Assembly (NCBI GenBank): GCA_013139395.1
Contig: WTAX01000124.1
Location: forward strand, 1 to 10,376
Source: Gammaproteobacteria bacterium
GTDB taxonomy: Bacteria; Pseudomonadota; Gammaproteobacteria; GRL18
DNA: 10,376 bases
Direction: 5' to 3'
Positions 1 through 6,402 of the stretch are shown here, one piece after another. The notes under the pieces are model-generated. The model was given only the letters and a program-made list of their open reading frames with translations, was not told the DNA's origin and did not search any database. Numbering within the stretch: position 1 is the first letter of the stretch; each line of letters starts with the position of its first letter. The translations under genes were made by a program, and so were the position numbers.

Positions 1-1559
1 GATTGCTTATCAGCACAATCCATATAAAGAATATTATCACCCTTATTATTTATTACTGCCTGGGTAATAATACTGCTTGTATGTGAATACTCCATCAGAT
101 TATCTATATTTTGTCCTTTGGCTAATAATTCTATAATCAATTTCTTATCAAAGATAAATTTATTGGTTGTTATTGCAAATGGCCCTGACTGCCATTGGGC
201 ATTAAATTCAATATCAAGCTCTTTTTGATAGTCTTTAATGGTTTTAATTGAATAATTTTTCTTTAGTGCAATGATTGCCTCAGGTTTAAAGTTCAAATCC
301 GGGTTTTTTTTTGTCAAAAGTTTGCCAGTTTTATCCTGTGCAATGAGTAATAGTGATAATTGATATAAAGTGAGTTTTTTTAGTGATGCTCGAGTGTTTG
401 TTTTGTTTTTATTAATTTTAAAATGATTCAGAATACTTTTTAAATCTGAACCTGAATCTGAATTTAACCAAAACGTACTATTATTGGAAGACAAAGAAAA
501 ATCACTTATGCTGCTGTCATTTTTGTCTGAATAATAAAAATTGAAAGTTGCTGTTGGTTTTTTTTCTATCTGTGCAAATAATGCATCAAACTTTAAAAAC
601 TGTTTTGTTAAGTGCTTGTCTTTTGATAAGTCATTTATTTTTTTACTGATATCTGGCGTATTATTACTGCTTATAAATAAATAATTTTTTGTATTAATTA
701 ATTGTAAGTCTCTTTTAATAGCACAGACGTCTTTATTATCTGGTTTGAGACTTATTATTTTTTCTATTTGTAATAGAAAATCATCTGATAATTGATTATT
801 TTTACTAATGAACATACCGCTATAGAGTGCAGTCTGGAAAACATAGAGCGGTTTTTCTTTGCTGATAGTTAATGATTTATTTTTAGTTTTAATTAGCTGA
901 TTGAGAAGTTTAGTATATTCTGTGCTCAGCTCAAATAGATGTATAAATTGTAATAACTGTTTCAGCTCAGATTTGTCAGTTATTTTAATTAATAGTGTAA
1001 TGTCTTTTATGGACAGTAATGGTGAAGGTGAAGGCGATTTTCTGCTCGGTGTGATAGGAATAATGATCGCTTGTTTGTCATTTACTATTTCTTTAGTCTT
1101 AACGGTACTTGTATCTGGTTTAGCTTTTTTTGGAGTTATCTCCGAATCACTTATTAAATAAAAACTCACTGGAATCGTAATAATAACAATGGCAATTACA
1201 GCATAAAACAGCTTTGATGAATGGGATTTCTGAGTCTCAAGCTGAGTACTACTCTTGACCGGTGGATTTTTCTCAACACTTTGAGAAGGAGGAGGGAATT
1301 GTTCATCTACTTCTTTTTCATAGACTTCTGCAATATAGGTTTCTATTCCTGCCTGAGCAAAAGTATTTTGTAAACGGTTGGCATAGTCCTGACTGTCAGC
1401 ATGACGAATCACAACAGTTTTACCCGAAAAGAATTTTCTTGCAATAGTATGTACAGGTATTCGAGTAATATGGTGTATATTTTCAATAACCTGGTTTTTA
1501 TCAAAACCTGGAAATATAACACCTTTAAATGTGACTTTATACGTCTTTTTTGTGGTCAT
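1..1559 (-). CDS. Membrane-anchored protein of unknown function, 3' end beyond window
   Basis: I followed this frame codon by codon from the ATG at 1559-1557 to the window edge and it stays open for 519 codons, so the gene is real but truncated at its C-terminus by the window. An in-frame stop lies upstream at 1619-1617, no other in-frame ATG, GTG or TTG intervenes, and no strong ribosome binding site is visible. Residues 1 to about 80 (starting MTTKKTYKVTFKGVIFPGF, with a later FFSGKTVVI stretch) look like a small alpha/beta domain that I recall at the N-termini of assorted proteobacterial membrane proteins; this is memory, not a search. A Pro/Ser-rich, charged stretch follows (about 85-115), then one transmembrane helix at about 117-136 (LFYAVIAIVIITIPVSFYLI). 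The remaining 380 or so residues are Lys/Ser/Asn-rich with no motif I recognise. By the positive-inside pattern, the N-terminal domain is probably cytoplasmic and the large part periplasmic. It lies 94 bp downstream of the HDOD gene on the same strand, so co-transcription is possible. Confidence 0.85.
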   Translation of the reverse strand, partial: MTTKKTYKVTFKGVIFPGFDKNQVIENIHHITRIPVHTIARKFFSGKTVVIRHADSQDYANRLQNTFAQAGIETYIAEVYEKEVDEQFPPPSQSVEKNPPVKSSTQLETQKSHSSKLFYAVIAIVIITIPVSFYLISDSEITPKKAKPDTSTVKTKEIVNDKQAIIIPITPSRKSPSPSPLLSIKDITLLIKITDKSELKQLLQFIHLFELSTEYTKLLNQLIKTKNKSLTISKEKPLYVFQTALYSGMFISKNNQLSDDFLLQIEKIISLKPDNKDVCAIKRDLQLINTKNYLFISSNNTPDISKKINDLSKDKHLTKQFLKFDALFAQIEKKPTATFNFYYSDKNDSSISDFSLSSNNSTFWLNSDSGSDLKSILNHFKINKNKTNTRASLKKLTLYQLSLLLIAQDKTGKLLTKKNPDLNFKPEAIIALKKNYSIKTIKDYQKELDIEFNAQWQSGPFAITTNKFIFDKKLIIELLAKGQNIDNLMEYSHTSSIITQAVINNKGDNILYMDCADKQ

Positions 1560-1653
1560 AATGATTAATGTAATAATGAATGGTCTTGAAATAAAGAGTG
1601 ATTTCAGTTTATATCGCTATTGCCCATTTTAACCATTATTTTGGATGCTGTCC
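1560..1653. other. Intergenic gap between HDOD gene and membrane protein gene
   Basis: Ninety-four AT-rich bases separate the HDOD stop from the start of the membrane-anchored gene. I see no convincing hairpin-plus-T-tract terminator on the - strand and no promoter with both hexamers well matched. Read-through from the HDOD gene is therefore the simplest reading, but a weak promoter cannot be excluded. Confidence 0.4.
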
Positions 1654-2595
1654 CTAATAAATTAAGCCTGAATTGGGAAATATGATACTGAGTATTTCTA
1701 TGGCATCCATTTCGATTTCAAATAAGATATCTTCAACTGTCGTTTTATTTATAGTTAAATTCTGATTAATGACAGGATCGACTTTGTTAATACACGATTG
1801 TACATCATCAGTCAAAAGGATGTTGTTTTCTTCAGTGTTTTCTGACATTTCATCAAATTCCAGTATGCCGCTATAAATAGTAGCAACGTTTAGAATGGAT
1901 GAATCGATTAATTGCAACGCATTGTCATTGGCTGGGATATCGAGAGGTTTGTGCAAATTTCGCAGACTATGGGTTATTTCATCAGGCACTTTCCAACGTT
2001 CAAGCAATTTTGCACTGACTTCATTATAAGTAAAACCCAAATGATTTTTTTCAAGTTCAAACTCAGTTACAGCCTGGGTTTTAGGATCTAAATGTTCATT
2101 TAATATTAATGTGACCTCTTCTGGTCGTGTTGAACAACAGACAAGTTGACCCAGGCGACTCATAATGGCAGATACAAAGAGACGATCGGGCTCTGGGTGT
2201 TTCAGTTTTTTTGAGAGCCGCTTTGCTATTAAGGCAAGGTAGACTGAGCGCCGCCAAAAATCTTCCATTTTGACATTGGTGCAATTATCACTGCCATTAA
2301 ATTGACTGGCTATGGAGTCCATTAAAATCAGGTTTTTAACATCGTTTAAACCAATAAGGTTAAGAGCACGGTTTAAAGTAGTGACTTCTGCACGAAACCC
2401 GTATAAAGCACTATTGGCAATTTTAAGAAGTTTGGCATTTAATGCAGCATCGGTGCTCAGGATCTCACTAATTTCATCCATTGATGCACTACCGGAATGA
2501 ATTTTTTCCTCTAATTGATGATAGAGTTCTGGTAATGTGTATAATTTACCTCCTTCTAAAATAAACTGGTTAATAATCAGGTCAATTTCATTCAT
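1654..2595 (-). CDS. HDOD domain protein
   Basis: A 313-residue soluble protein. Residues about 17-215 match the HDOD domain, a degenerate relative of HD phosphohydrolases found in bacterial signalling proteins. Visible family features are LPELYHQL (21-28), STDAALNAKLLKIANSALYG (47-66), LNRALNLIGLNDVKNLIL (74-91), DFWRRSVYLALIAKRL (112-127), and a closing segment ending WKVPDEITHSLRNLHKP (201-217). Where catalytic HD proteins carry metal-binding His-Asp residues this protein has MSRLGQLV and LGFTYNEVS, so phosphodiesterase activity is unlikely and a binding or scaffold role is the family expectation. The last 95 or so residues are acidic and Asn-rich with no motif I know; there is no receiver, GGDEF or EAL domain attached. 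The ATG at 2595 is used because it begins just before the domain; a clear Shine-Dalgarno is not seen. It is transcribed divergently from the HPP-CBS gene. Its specific pathway cannot be told from the sequence. Confidence 0.88.
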   Translation of the reverse strand: MNEIDLIINQFILEGGKLYTLPELYHQLEEKIHSGSASMDEISEILSTDAALNAKLLKIANSALYGFRAEVTTLNRALNLIGLNDVKNLILMDSIASQFNGSDNCTNVKMEDFWRRSVYLALIAKRLSKKLKHPEPDRLFVSAIMSRLGQLVCCSTRPEEVTLILNEHLDPKTQAVTEFELEKNHLGFTYNEVSAKLLERWKVPDEITHSLRNLHKPLDIPANDNALQLIDSSILNVATIYSGILEFDEMSENTEENNILLTDDVQSCINKVDPVINQNLTINKTTVEDILFEIEMDAIEILSIIFPNSGLIY

Positions 2596-2762
2596 AATAA
2601 ATTCACTGTTTTGATGATGATTTTAGTCAGGTTGTTTGTTAAAAAGCTCAGTATTCAGCTTGCTGGTATCAGTAAATAAGCTTTAAATTGACTATAGCAC
2701 TTATTTTTACTTTTTGTTTTTTCTGTCAACCTTATATATAGAGCAAGAGTTAGATTAATATT
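2596..2762. promoter_or_regulatory. Divergent intergenic region with candidate promoters and short repeats
   Basis: This 167-base AT-rich gap must hold the start signals for both divergent genes. On the - strand a perfect TTGACA lies at 2729-2724, but the best-spaced -10 (AAATAA near 2706-2701) is poor. On the + strand TATATA at 2733-2740 could be a -10 for the HPP gene, without a good -35. A TTGACT also lies on the + strand at 2688-2693, again without a good -10. AGCT occurs three times (2645, 2657, 2679), the first two as arms of the inverted repeat AAGCT/AGCTT at 2644-2661, and TCAGTA is repeated directly at 2648 and 2669, 21 bases apart. These repeats could be regulator sites, but that is inference. 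Confidence 0.4.
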
Positions 2763-3926
2763 ATGTCTTTTATGAAATATGTCAAATTATTTGCTGCAAA
2801 GCCATCCACTGTATCAATTAATGAAAAATTAATATCCTCTCTGGCCGGATTAGCGGGTATTGCTTCAATCATGCTTGTCAGTCAACAATTTCTTGATTCT
2901 GAAGGATTACCATGGGTGGTTGCATCAATGGGCGCATCAGCCGTTTTGCTGTTTGCTGTCCCTAATGGCCCTCTGTCACAACCCTGGTCTTTTGTTGTGG
3001 GCCACTTATTATCGGCCTTTATTGGAATTTCGGTGGCCAAATTAGTGCATGATCCTGTTATAGCATCATCTTTAGCCGTTTCATTGGCAATATTTGCCAT
3101 GTACTTAAGCAGCTCCTTACATCCTCCTGGTGGTGCCACAGCATTGACTGCGGTCATGGGCGGCAGTGCTATTACAGAATTGGGTTATTGGTATATGCTT
3201 ACACCCATATCAATAAATCTGCTGGTCATGTTAATTTGGGCACTGATAGTAAATAATCTATTAGCCAATCGCTGTTATCCCAATGGCATTCGAGATGTTA
3301 ATAAGGTACAGGATTTATCAACATCTGATAAAACCATGCGAATGGAACGCCCTGATTTGATTCATCGCTCTGACCTGCATATGGCATTAACGGAAATAGA
3401 TGCCTTTGTTGATGTTTCTGAAGATGAGCTGACAAAAATATTTAACCTGACTCAAATGCATGCACTAAAAAAGAAAACAGGTGATGTTTTATGTCGTGAC
3501 ATTATGACTTCATCGGTCATAGCAGTTGATTATGATACTGATGTTGAGTATATCTGGATGTTAATGATGGAAAAACGAGTACATGCTTTTCCTGTTGTAG
3601 ATAAGGTTGGTCATGTTTTAGGTATTGTCAGTCTCAGTGATTTCTTAAAACAAATTAAAATTAAGAGTAATTCTAGTATTATTAAACAACTATCTGATTT
3701 TATTATAAAGACAAAGGATTCACATACTGATAAACCAGAATATGCGGGGCATTTAATGTCAAAGCCTGTAATTACTATCAATAAAAATCAGCATATTTTA
3801 GACTTATTTGAGCTATTTTATACGCATAATATTCATCATATACCGGTGATAGATGATAATAAAAAACTCATAGGAATTATTACACCAAAAGATTTACTTT
3901 TAGCGTTTCAAAATCTGGTTCATTAA
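2763..3926 (+). CDS. HPP family membrane protein with two CBS domains
   Basis: A 387-residue inner-membrane protein. Residues about 20-170 hold some four to five hydrophobic helices typical of the HPP family, including the signature His-Pro-Pro at 120-122 inside SSSLHPPGGATALTAV, and the conserved VPNGPLSQPW at 67-76. After a charged linker (about 172-240) come two CBS domains: about 241-300 (DIMTSSVIAV, then FPVVDKVGHVLGIVSLSDFL) and about 327-385 (LMSKPVITIN, then IPVIDDNKKLIGIITPKDLL). CBS pairs usually bind adenosine nucleotides and gate the attached protein. Some plant HPP proteins have been linked to nitrite transport, but the bacterial substrate is generally unknown, so I name no substrate. 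The ATG at 2763 follows a weak GAG-type ribosome binding site (GAGCAAGAG near 2741-2749); a second Met at residue 4 is an alternative start. The gene stands alone: it is divergent from the HDOD gene, and a separate promoter follows it before rimP. Confidence 0.92.
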   Translation: MSFMKYVKLFAAKPSTVSINEKLISSLAGLAGIASIMLVSQQFLDSEGLPWVVASMGASAVLLFAVPNGPLSQPWSFVVGHLLSAFIGISVAKLVHDPVIASSLAVSLAIFAMYLSSSLHPPGGATALTAVMGGSAITELGYWYMLTPISINLLVMLIWALIVNNLLANRCYPNGIRDVNKVQDLSTSDKTMRMERPDLIHRSDLHMALTEIDAFVDVSEDELTKIFNLTQMHALKKKTGDVLCRDIMTSSVIAVDYDTDVEYIWMLMMEKRVHAFPVVDKVGHVLGIVSLSDFLKQIKIKSNSSIIKQLSDFIIKTKDSHTDKPEYAGHLMSKPVITINKNQHILDLFELFYTHNIHHIPVIDDNKKLIGIITPKDLLLAFQNLVH

Positions 3927-3984
3927 TCGCGTTATCATTGCTCATTAATTCAATCGTACATGCTTAAAATAGTTATAAAAGAAC

Positions 3985-4013
3985 TTGCTATGAGCCTGAT
4001 ATGCTCCTATAAT
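3985..4013 (+). promoter_or_regulatory. Sigma-70-type promoter of the rimP operon
   Basis: A -35 element TTGCTA (3985-3990, four of six consensus bases) and a perfect -10 TATAAT (4008-4013) are separated by exactly 17 bases. This is the best promoter match in the window and it points toward rimP. The predicted start of transcription is near 4019-4021. The element overlaps an inverted repeat described separately. A further TATAAT at 4065-4070 has no correctly spaced -35 and is probably not a second promoter. Confidence 0.7.
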
Positions 4014-4020
4014 CTAGCAA
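3985..4020. repeat. Dyad symmetry across the rimP promoter
   Basis: TTGCTA at 3985-3990 is the inverted repeat of TAGCAA at 4015-4020. Between them GAGC at 3992-3995 is inverted as GCTC at 4003-4006. The arms cover the -35 hexamer and the expected start point, with the -10 in between. The inner and outer pairs have slightly different centres (3999 and 4002.5), so this is not one clean palindrome. It could be an operator or a chance pattern. Confidence 0.35.
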
Positions 4021-4131
4021 ATTATTTACAGGTAATATACAAAACTGATTTTTGACCGACAAGTTATAATGGCCAAAATTAATGTATGCTGCTGATTTAT
4101 TTGGAGAATAAACAAACTCCGAACTGCTCCG

Positions 4132-4155
4132 CTCATTATTAAACTTTATAATGAG
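4132..4155 (+). other. Leader hairpin, 8-bp stem
   Basis: CTCATTAT at 4132-4139 is perfectly complementary to ATAATGAG at 4148-4155, with an 8-base loop. No T-tract follows directly, so it is an internal RNA structure rather than a terminator. Its 5' side can also pair through GCTCA (4131-4135) with TGAGC (4165-4169), giving a competing fold just ahead of the terminator. A small upstream stem, GGAG (4103-4106) with CTCC (4117-4120), is also possible. Confidence 0.5.
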
Positions 4156-4183
4156 TCTATTTATTGAGCAGAGATTTTTAGAG

Positions 4184-4204
4184 TGGGCCTTTGGCCCATT
4201 TTTT
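4184..4204 (+). terminator. Intrinsic terminator in the rimP leader
   Basis: TGGGCC (4184-4189) and GGCCCA (4193-4198) form a perfect GC-rich 6-bp stem with a TTT loop, followed at once by six Ts (4199-4204) and more T-rich sequence. This is a classic Rho-independent terminator on the + strand. The other strand lacks a good T-tract, so it is one-directional. It lies downstream of the rimP promoter and 81 bases before the rimP start, so it must be read through for the operon to be expressed from that promoter. Confidence 0.78.
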
Positions 4205-4209
4205 ATTTG

Positions 4210-4240
4210 TGGAAGATTTTTTAAAATAGCTTCCATTTTT
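4210..4240 (+). terminator. Weak second terminator-like hairpin
   Basis: TGGAAG (4210-4215) pairs with CTTCCA (4230-4235). The inside can extend by ATTTT (4216-4220) with AAAAT (4223-4227), leaving a small bulge, and five Ts follow (4236-4240). The stem is AT-rich and weak. It may back up the stronger terminator six bases upstream, or be a fold of an AT-rich leader with no function. Confidence 0.35.
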
Positions 4241-4285
4241 ATAAAATAGTTTCTTTTTGAGATAGATTTTTACGAGATTTACTTT

Positions 4286-4747
4286 ATGGCTGTTAAAACA
4301 CAAGAATTGGAAAACTTACTTGAACCGGTTGTAACCTCCATGAATTATGAATTCGTCGGTTTAGAATACCTGTCTCAAGGCCGCCACTCAATTTTACGTG
4401 TTTATATCGATACAGAGCAAGGTGTTGGTGTAGATGATTGTGCTGATGTCAGCCGTCAGCTCAGTGCCGTATTAGATGTTGAAGATCCTATTACCGGTGA
4501 ATACTCGTTGGAAATATCATCACCGGGATTGAATAGACCTCTTTTTAAACTGGCTCAGTATGCTCAGTTTATCGGTGAAGATGTCAAGTTTAAAACAATA
4601 CGTCCTCAACTTGAAAATGGCCAGCGTAAATTTAAAGGCACGATAAAGGCTGTAGAGAACGACAATGTGATATTTGAAATAGAAGATCAAATGTTAACAG
4701 TCGCTTTTGCTGATATAGACTCAGCAAATATTATTGCGAAATTTTAA
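4286..4747 (+). CDS. rimP: Ribosome maturation factor RimP
   Basis: A 153-residue cytoplasmic protein, the usual size for RimP, which binds the 30S subunit and helps its late maturation. Family signatures are visible: the N-terminal LLEPVV (11-16) and GLEYLSQGRHSILRVYID (25-42), then VGVDDCADVSRQLSAVLDVEDP (around 47-68), and the strongly conserved YSLEISSPGLNRPLF (72-86) that joins the N-terminal alpha/beta domain to the C-terminal SH3-like barrel (about 90-153). The start at 4286 has a weak CGAG ribosome binding site nine bases upstream; the N-terminus aligns with known family members from memory, so no other start is needed. It is the first gene of the operon, 40 bp ahead of nusA, the standard arrangement in Proteobacteria. 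Expression likely depends on passing the leader terminator at 4184-4204. Confidence 0.96.
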   Translation: MAVKTQELENLLEPVVTSMNYEFVGLEYLSQGRHSILRVYIDTEQGVGVDDCADVSRQLSAVLDVEDPITGEYSLEISSPGLNRPLFKLAQYAQFIGEDVKFKTIRPQLENGQRKFKGTIKAVENDNVIFEIEDQMLTVAFADIDSANIIAKF

Positions 4748-4787
4748 TAAAAAAAACTAACAGTGTTGAAATTGTTAAGGTAAAAAT

Positions 4788-6380
4788 ATGAGCAAAGAAA
4801 TCCTTCTGGTCGTTGATGCTGTTTCACATGAACGTGGAATTGAAAAAGACATCATTTTTGATGCCCTTGAATGTGCATTAGCTTCAGCAACCAAGAAAAA
4901 AAGTGGTAAAGAAATTGATGTCAGAGTAGCCATTGATAGAGAAAGTGGTGACTATGAGACTTTTCGCCGCTGGCAGATCCTTGATGATGAGGTAGACCCG
5001 TTTGAATATTATGACAAGCAGGTACTCTTATCTCGTATTACTGCAGACAATCCCGGACTTGTACCAGGTGATTTTATTGAAGAACCAATACCATCAGTTG
5101 AATTCGGACGTATTGCAGCACAAACAGCTAAACAGGTTATTGTTCAAAAAGTAAGAGAAGCAGAACGTAAAAAAGTGGTTGATGAATATCAGGTACGTAT
5201 CGGCGAAATGCTTTCAGGTACAGTCAAACGCATTGAACGTGGTAATGTTATTGTCGATATTGGTAATAATATTGACGCCATAATTAAAAGAGAAGACATG
5301 ATACCCAGAGAGCCTGTACGCAACGGCGATCGTATTAGAGGTTACCTTTACGAAGTGAAGAGTCAGACAAGAGGTCCTCAACTTAATTTAAGTCGTATTT
5401 CGAATGAATATCTCATTGAATTATTTAAAGTTGAAGTGCCGGAAATAGGTGAAGAATTAATACAAATTCATAATGCTGCACGTGATCCCGGCTTAAGAGC
5501 CAAAATTGCTGTCCAGGCACATGATGAACGAATTGATCCGGTTGGAGCTTGTGTCGGTATGCGTGGCTCAAGAGTTCAAGTGGTTTCAAACGAACTTGCA
5601 GGTGAACGTGTTGATATTATTCTCTGGGATGAAAACAATGCCCAGTTTGTCATTAATGCAATGTCACCTGCTGAAGTAAAATCGATTATTGTTGATGAAG
5701 AAAGCAACTCCATGGATATTGCTGTCGATGAGTCACAACTTTCACAGGCAATTGGTCGAAATGGTCAAAACATTAAGCTCGCTTCTCAACTGACAGGCTG
5801 GGACTTGAATGTAATGACTGTGGAAGAAGCAGAAAACAAGAATGAAGAAGAAGCACAAAATACCTTAAATCAATTAATGGAACAATTAGATATTGATGAA
5901 GATTTAGCAATTGTTCTCTTAAATGAAGGCTTTACCTCTCTGGAAGAGGTTGCTTATGTACCATTACAGGAAATGTTGGATATCGAAGAGCTTGATGAAG
6001 AAATTGTCATGGCTTTACGTGAACGCGCTAAAGATGTCTTACTTACCAAAGCAATTTCCGATGAAGAGCAATTAGGTGATTCAGAGCCGGCAACTGATCT
6101 GTTAGAAATGGATGGTATGAATGAGCAGTTGGCACATCAACTGGCATCAAGAAATATTATTTCCATGGAAGATCTTGCAGAACAATCAGTAGATGACTTG
6201 CTTGAAATACAAGATATAGACGAAAAACAAGCAGCTGAACTTATTATGACTGCACGTGCTCCCTGGTTTGCTGATGAAGAACCGGCTAAAGATAGCATCG
6301 TAAAAGAAAGTGTTGTTAAAGAAAGTGTTGTAAAAGATGACTCTGCACAACAACAAGCAGATTCACAAGACAAGCAGTAA
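4788..6380 (+). CDS. nusA: Transcription termination/antitermination factor NusA
   Basis: A 530-residue RNA polymerase-binding factor that promotes pausing, hairpin termination and, with partner Nus factors, antitermination. Domains read in order: N-terminal polymerase-binding domain (about 1-130); S1 RNA-binding domain (about 135-200, [18 protein letters not shown]); KH1 with the GMRG motif at 257-260; KH2 with GRNG at 323-326 ([18 protein letters not shown]); and two helix-hairpin-helix acidic repeats (about 360-425 and 435-490). The two acidic repeats are typical of gammaproteobacterial NusA. The E. coli protein is 495 residues and ends soon after a Trp-Phe pair; here that pair is at 493-494 and about 32 further residues follow, with a pentapeptide repeat ([15 protein letters not shown]). 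An AAGG ribosome binding site (4777-4780) sits seven bases before the ATG. It follows rimP by 40 bp and precedes infB by 22 bp. Confidence 0.97.
   Translation: MSKEILLVVDAVSHERGIEKDIIFDALECALASATKKKSGKEIDVRVAIDRESGDYETFRRWQILDDEVDPFEYYDKQVLLSRITADNPGLVPGDFIEEPIPSVEFGRIAAQTAKQVIVQKVREAERKKVVDEYQVRIGEMLSGTVKRIERGNVIVDIGNNIDAIIKREDMIPREPVRNGDRIRGYLYEVKSQTRGPQLNLSRISNEYLIELFKVEVPEIGEELIQIHNAARDPGLRAKIAVQAHDERIDPVGACVGMRGSRVQVVSNELAGERVDIILWDENNAQFVINAMSPAEVKSIIVDEESNSMDIAVDESQLSQAIGRNGQNIKLASQLTGWDLNVMTVEEAENKNEEEAQNTLNQLMEQLDIDEDLAIVLLNEGFTSLEEVAYVPLQEMLDIEELDEEIVMALRERAKDVLLTKAISDEEQLGDSEPATDLLEMDGMNEQLAHQLASRNIISMEDLAEQSVDDLLEIQDIDEKQAAELIMTARAPWFADEEPAKDSIVKESVVKESVVKDDSAQQQADSQDKQ
6284..6336 (+). 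repeat. 15-bp tandem repeat in the nusA 3' end
   Basis: Two near-identical 15-base units, 6301-6315 and 6316-6330, differ at a single base (TAAAAG against TTAAAG at the start). A diverged preceding unit encodes KDSIV. The protein reads [18 protein letters not shown]. Because the unit is in frame, slippage would change the NusA tail length without breaking the gene. It lies outside the conserved domains. Confidence 0.65.
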
Positions 6381-6402
6381 CAAGGGCGAGGAGATTTATA
6401 TT

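Larger units (their letters stand above)
3927..4285 (+). promoter_or_regulatory. Structured leader region upstream of rimP
   Basis: These 359 bases contain no convincing protein gene and no tRNA; I looked for the T-loop GTTCRA motif and found none here. In order they hold about 58 plain bases after the HPP-CBS stop, a promoter (3985-4013), an inferred transcript start near 4020, a hairpin (4132-4155), a strong terminator (4184-4204) and a second terminator-like hairpin (4210-4240). The rimP start follows with a weak CGAG ribosome binding site at 4273-4276. An RNA from this promoter would have a leader of about 265 nt before rimP, with about 185 nt up to the end of the first terminator. This layout fits transcriptional attenuation or partial read-through. 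The NusA made by this operon itself acts at such hairpins, so feedback is an attractive but unproven idea. Confidence 0.6.

Noticed and set aside
291..301. GTTCAAATCC resembling a tRNA T-loop
   Set aside because: It lies within an open coding frame and no acceptor, D-arm or anticodon stem can be built around it.
901..1161. An 86-codon + strand frame opposite the left-edge gene
   Set aside because: It is a shadow of the - strand gene, whose frame is open over the whole 1559 bases and has a clear domain and membrane helix.
4052..4070. TTGACC followed by TATAAT as a second rimP promoter
   Set aside because: The hexamers are only seven bases apart, far too close for a sigma-70 promoter, and neither has a good partner at 16-18 bases.
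4069..4095. Possible leader peptide MAKINVCC in the rimP leader
   Set aside because: It overlaps the proposed antiterminator segment, which is tempting, but there is no Shine-Dalgarno sequence before it and no run of regulatory codons beyond two Cys.
3988..4236. An 82-codon open frame on the - strand in the rimP leader
   Set aside because: It runs through the terminator and the promoter on the opposite strand, has no ribosome binding site or family resemblance, and its composition looks like translated non-coding AT-rich DNA.
6337..6402. A 22-codon N-terminal extension of infB overlapping the end of nusA
   Set aside because: The upstream ATG has no ribosome binding site, while ATG 6403 has GAGGAG at ideal spacing and begins the recognisable IF2 N-terminal domain.
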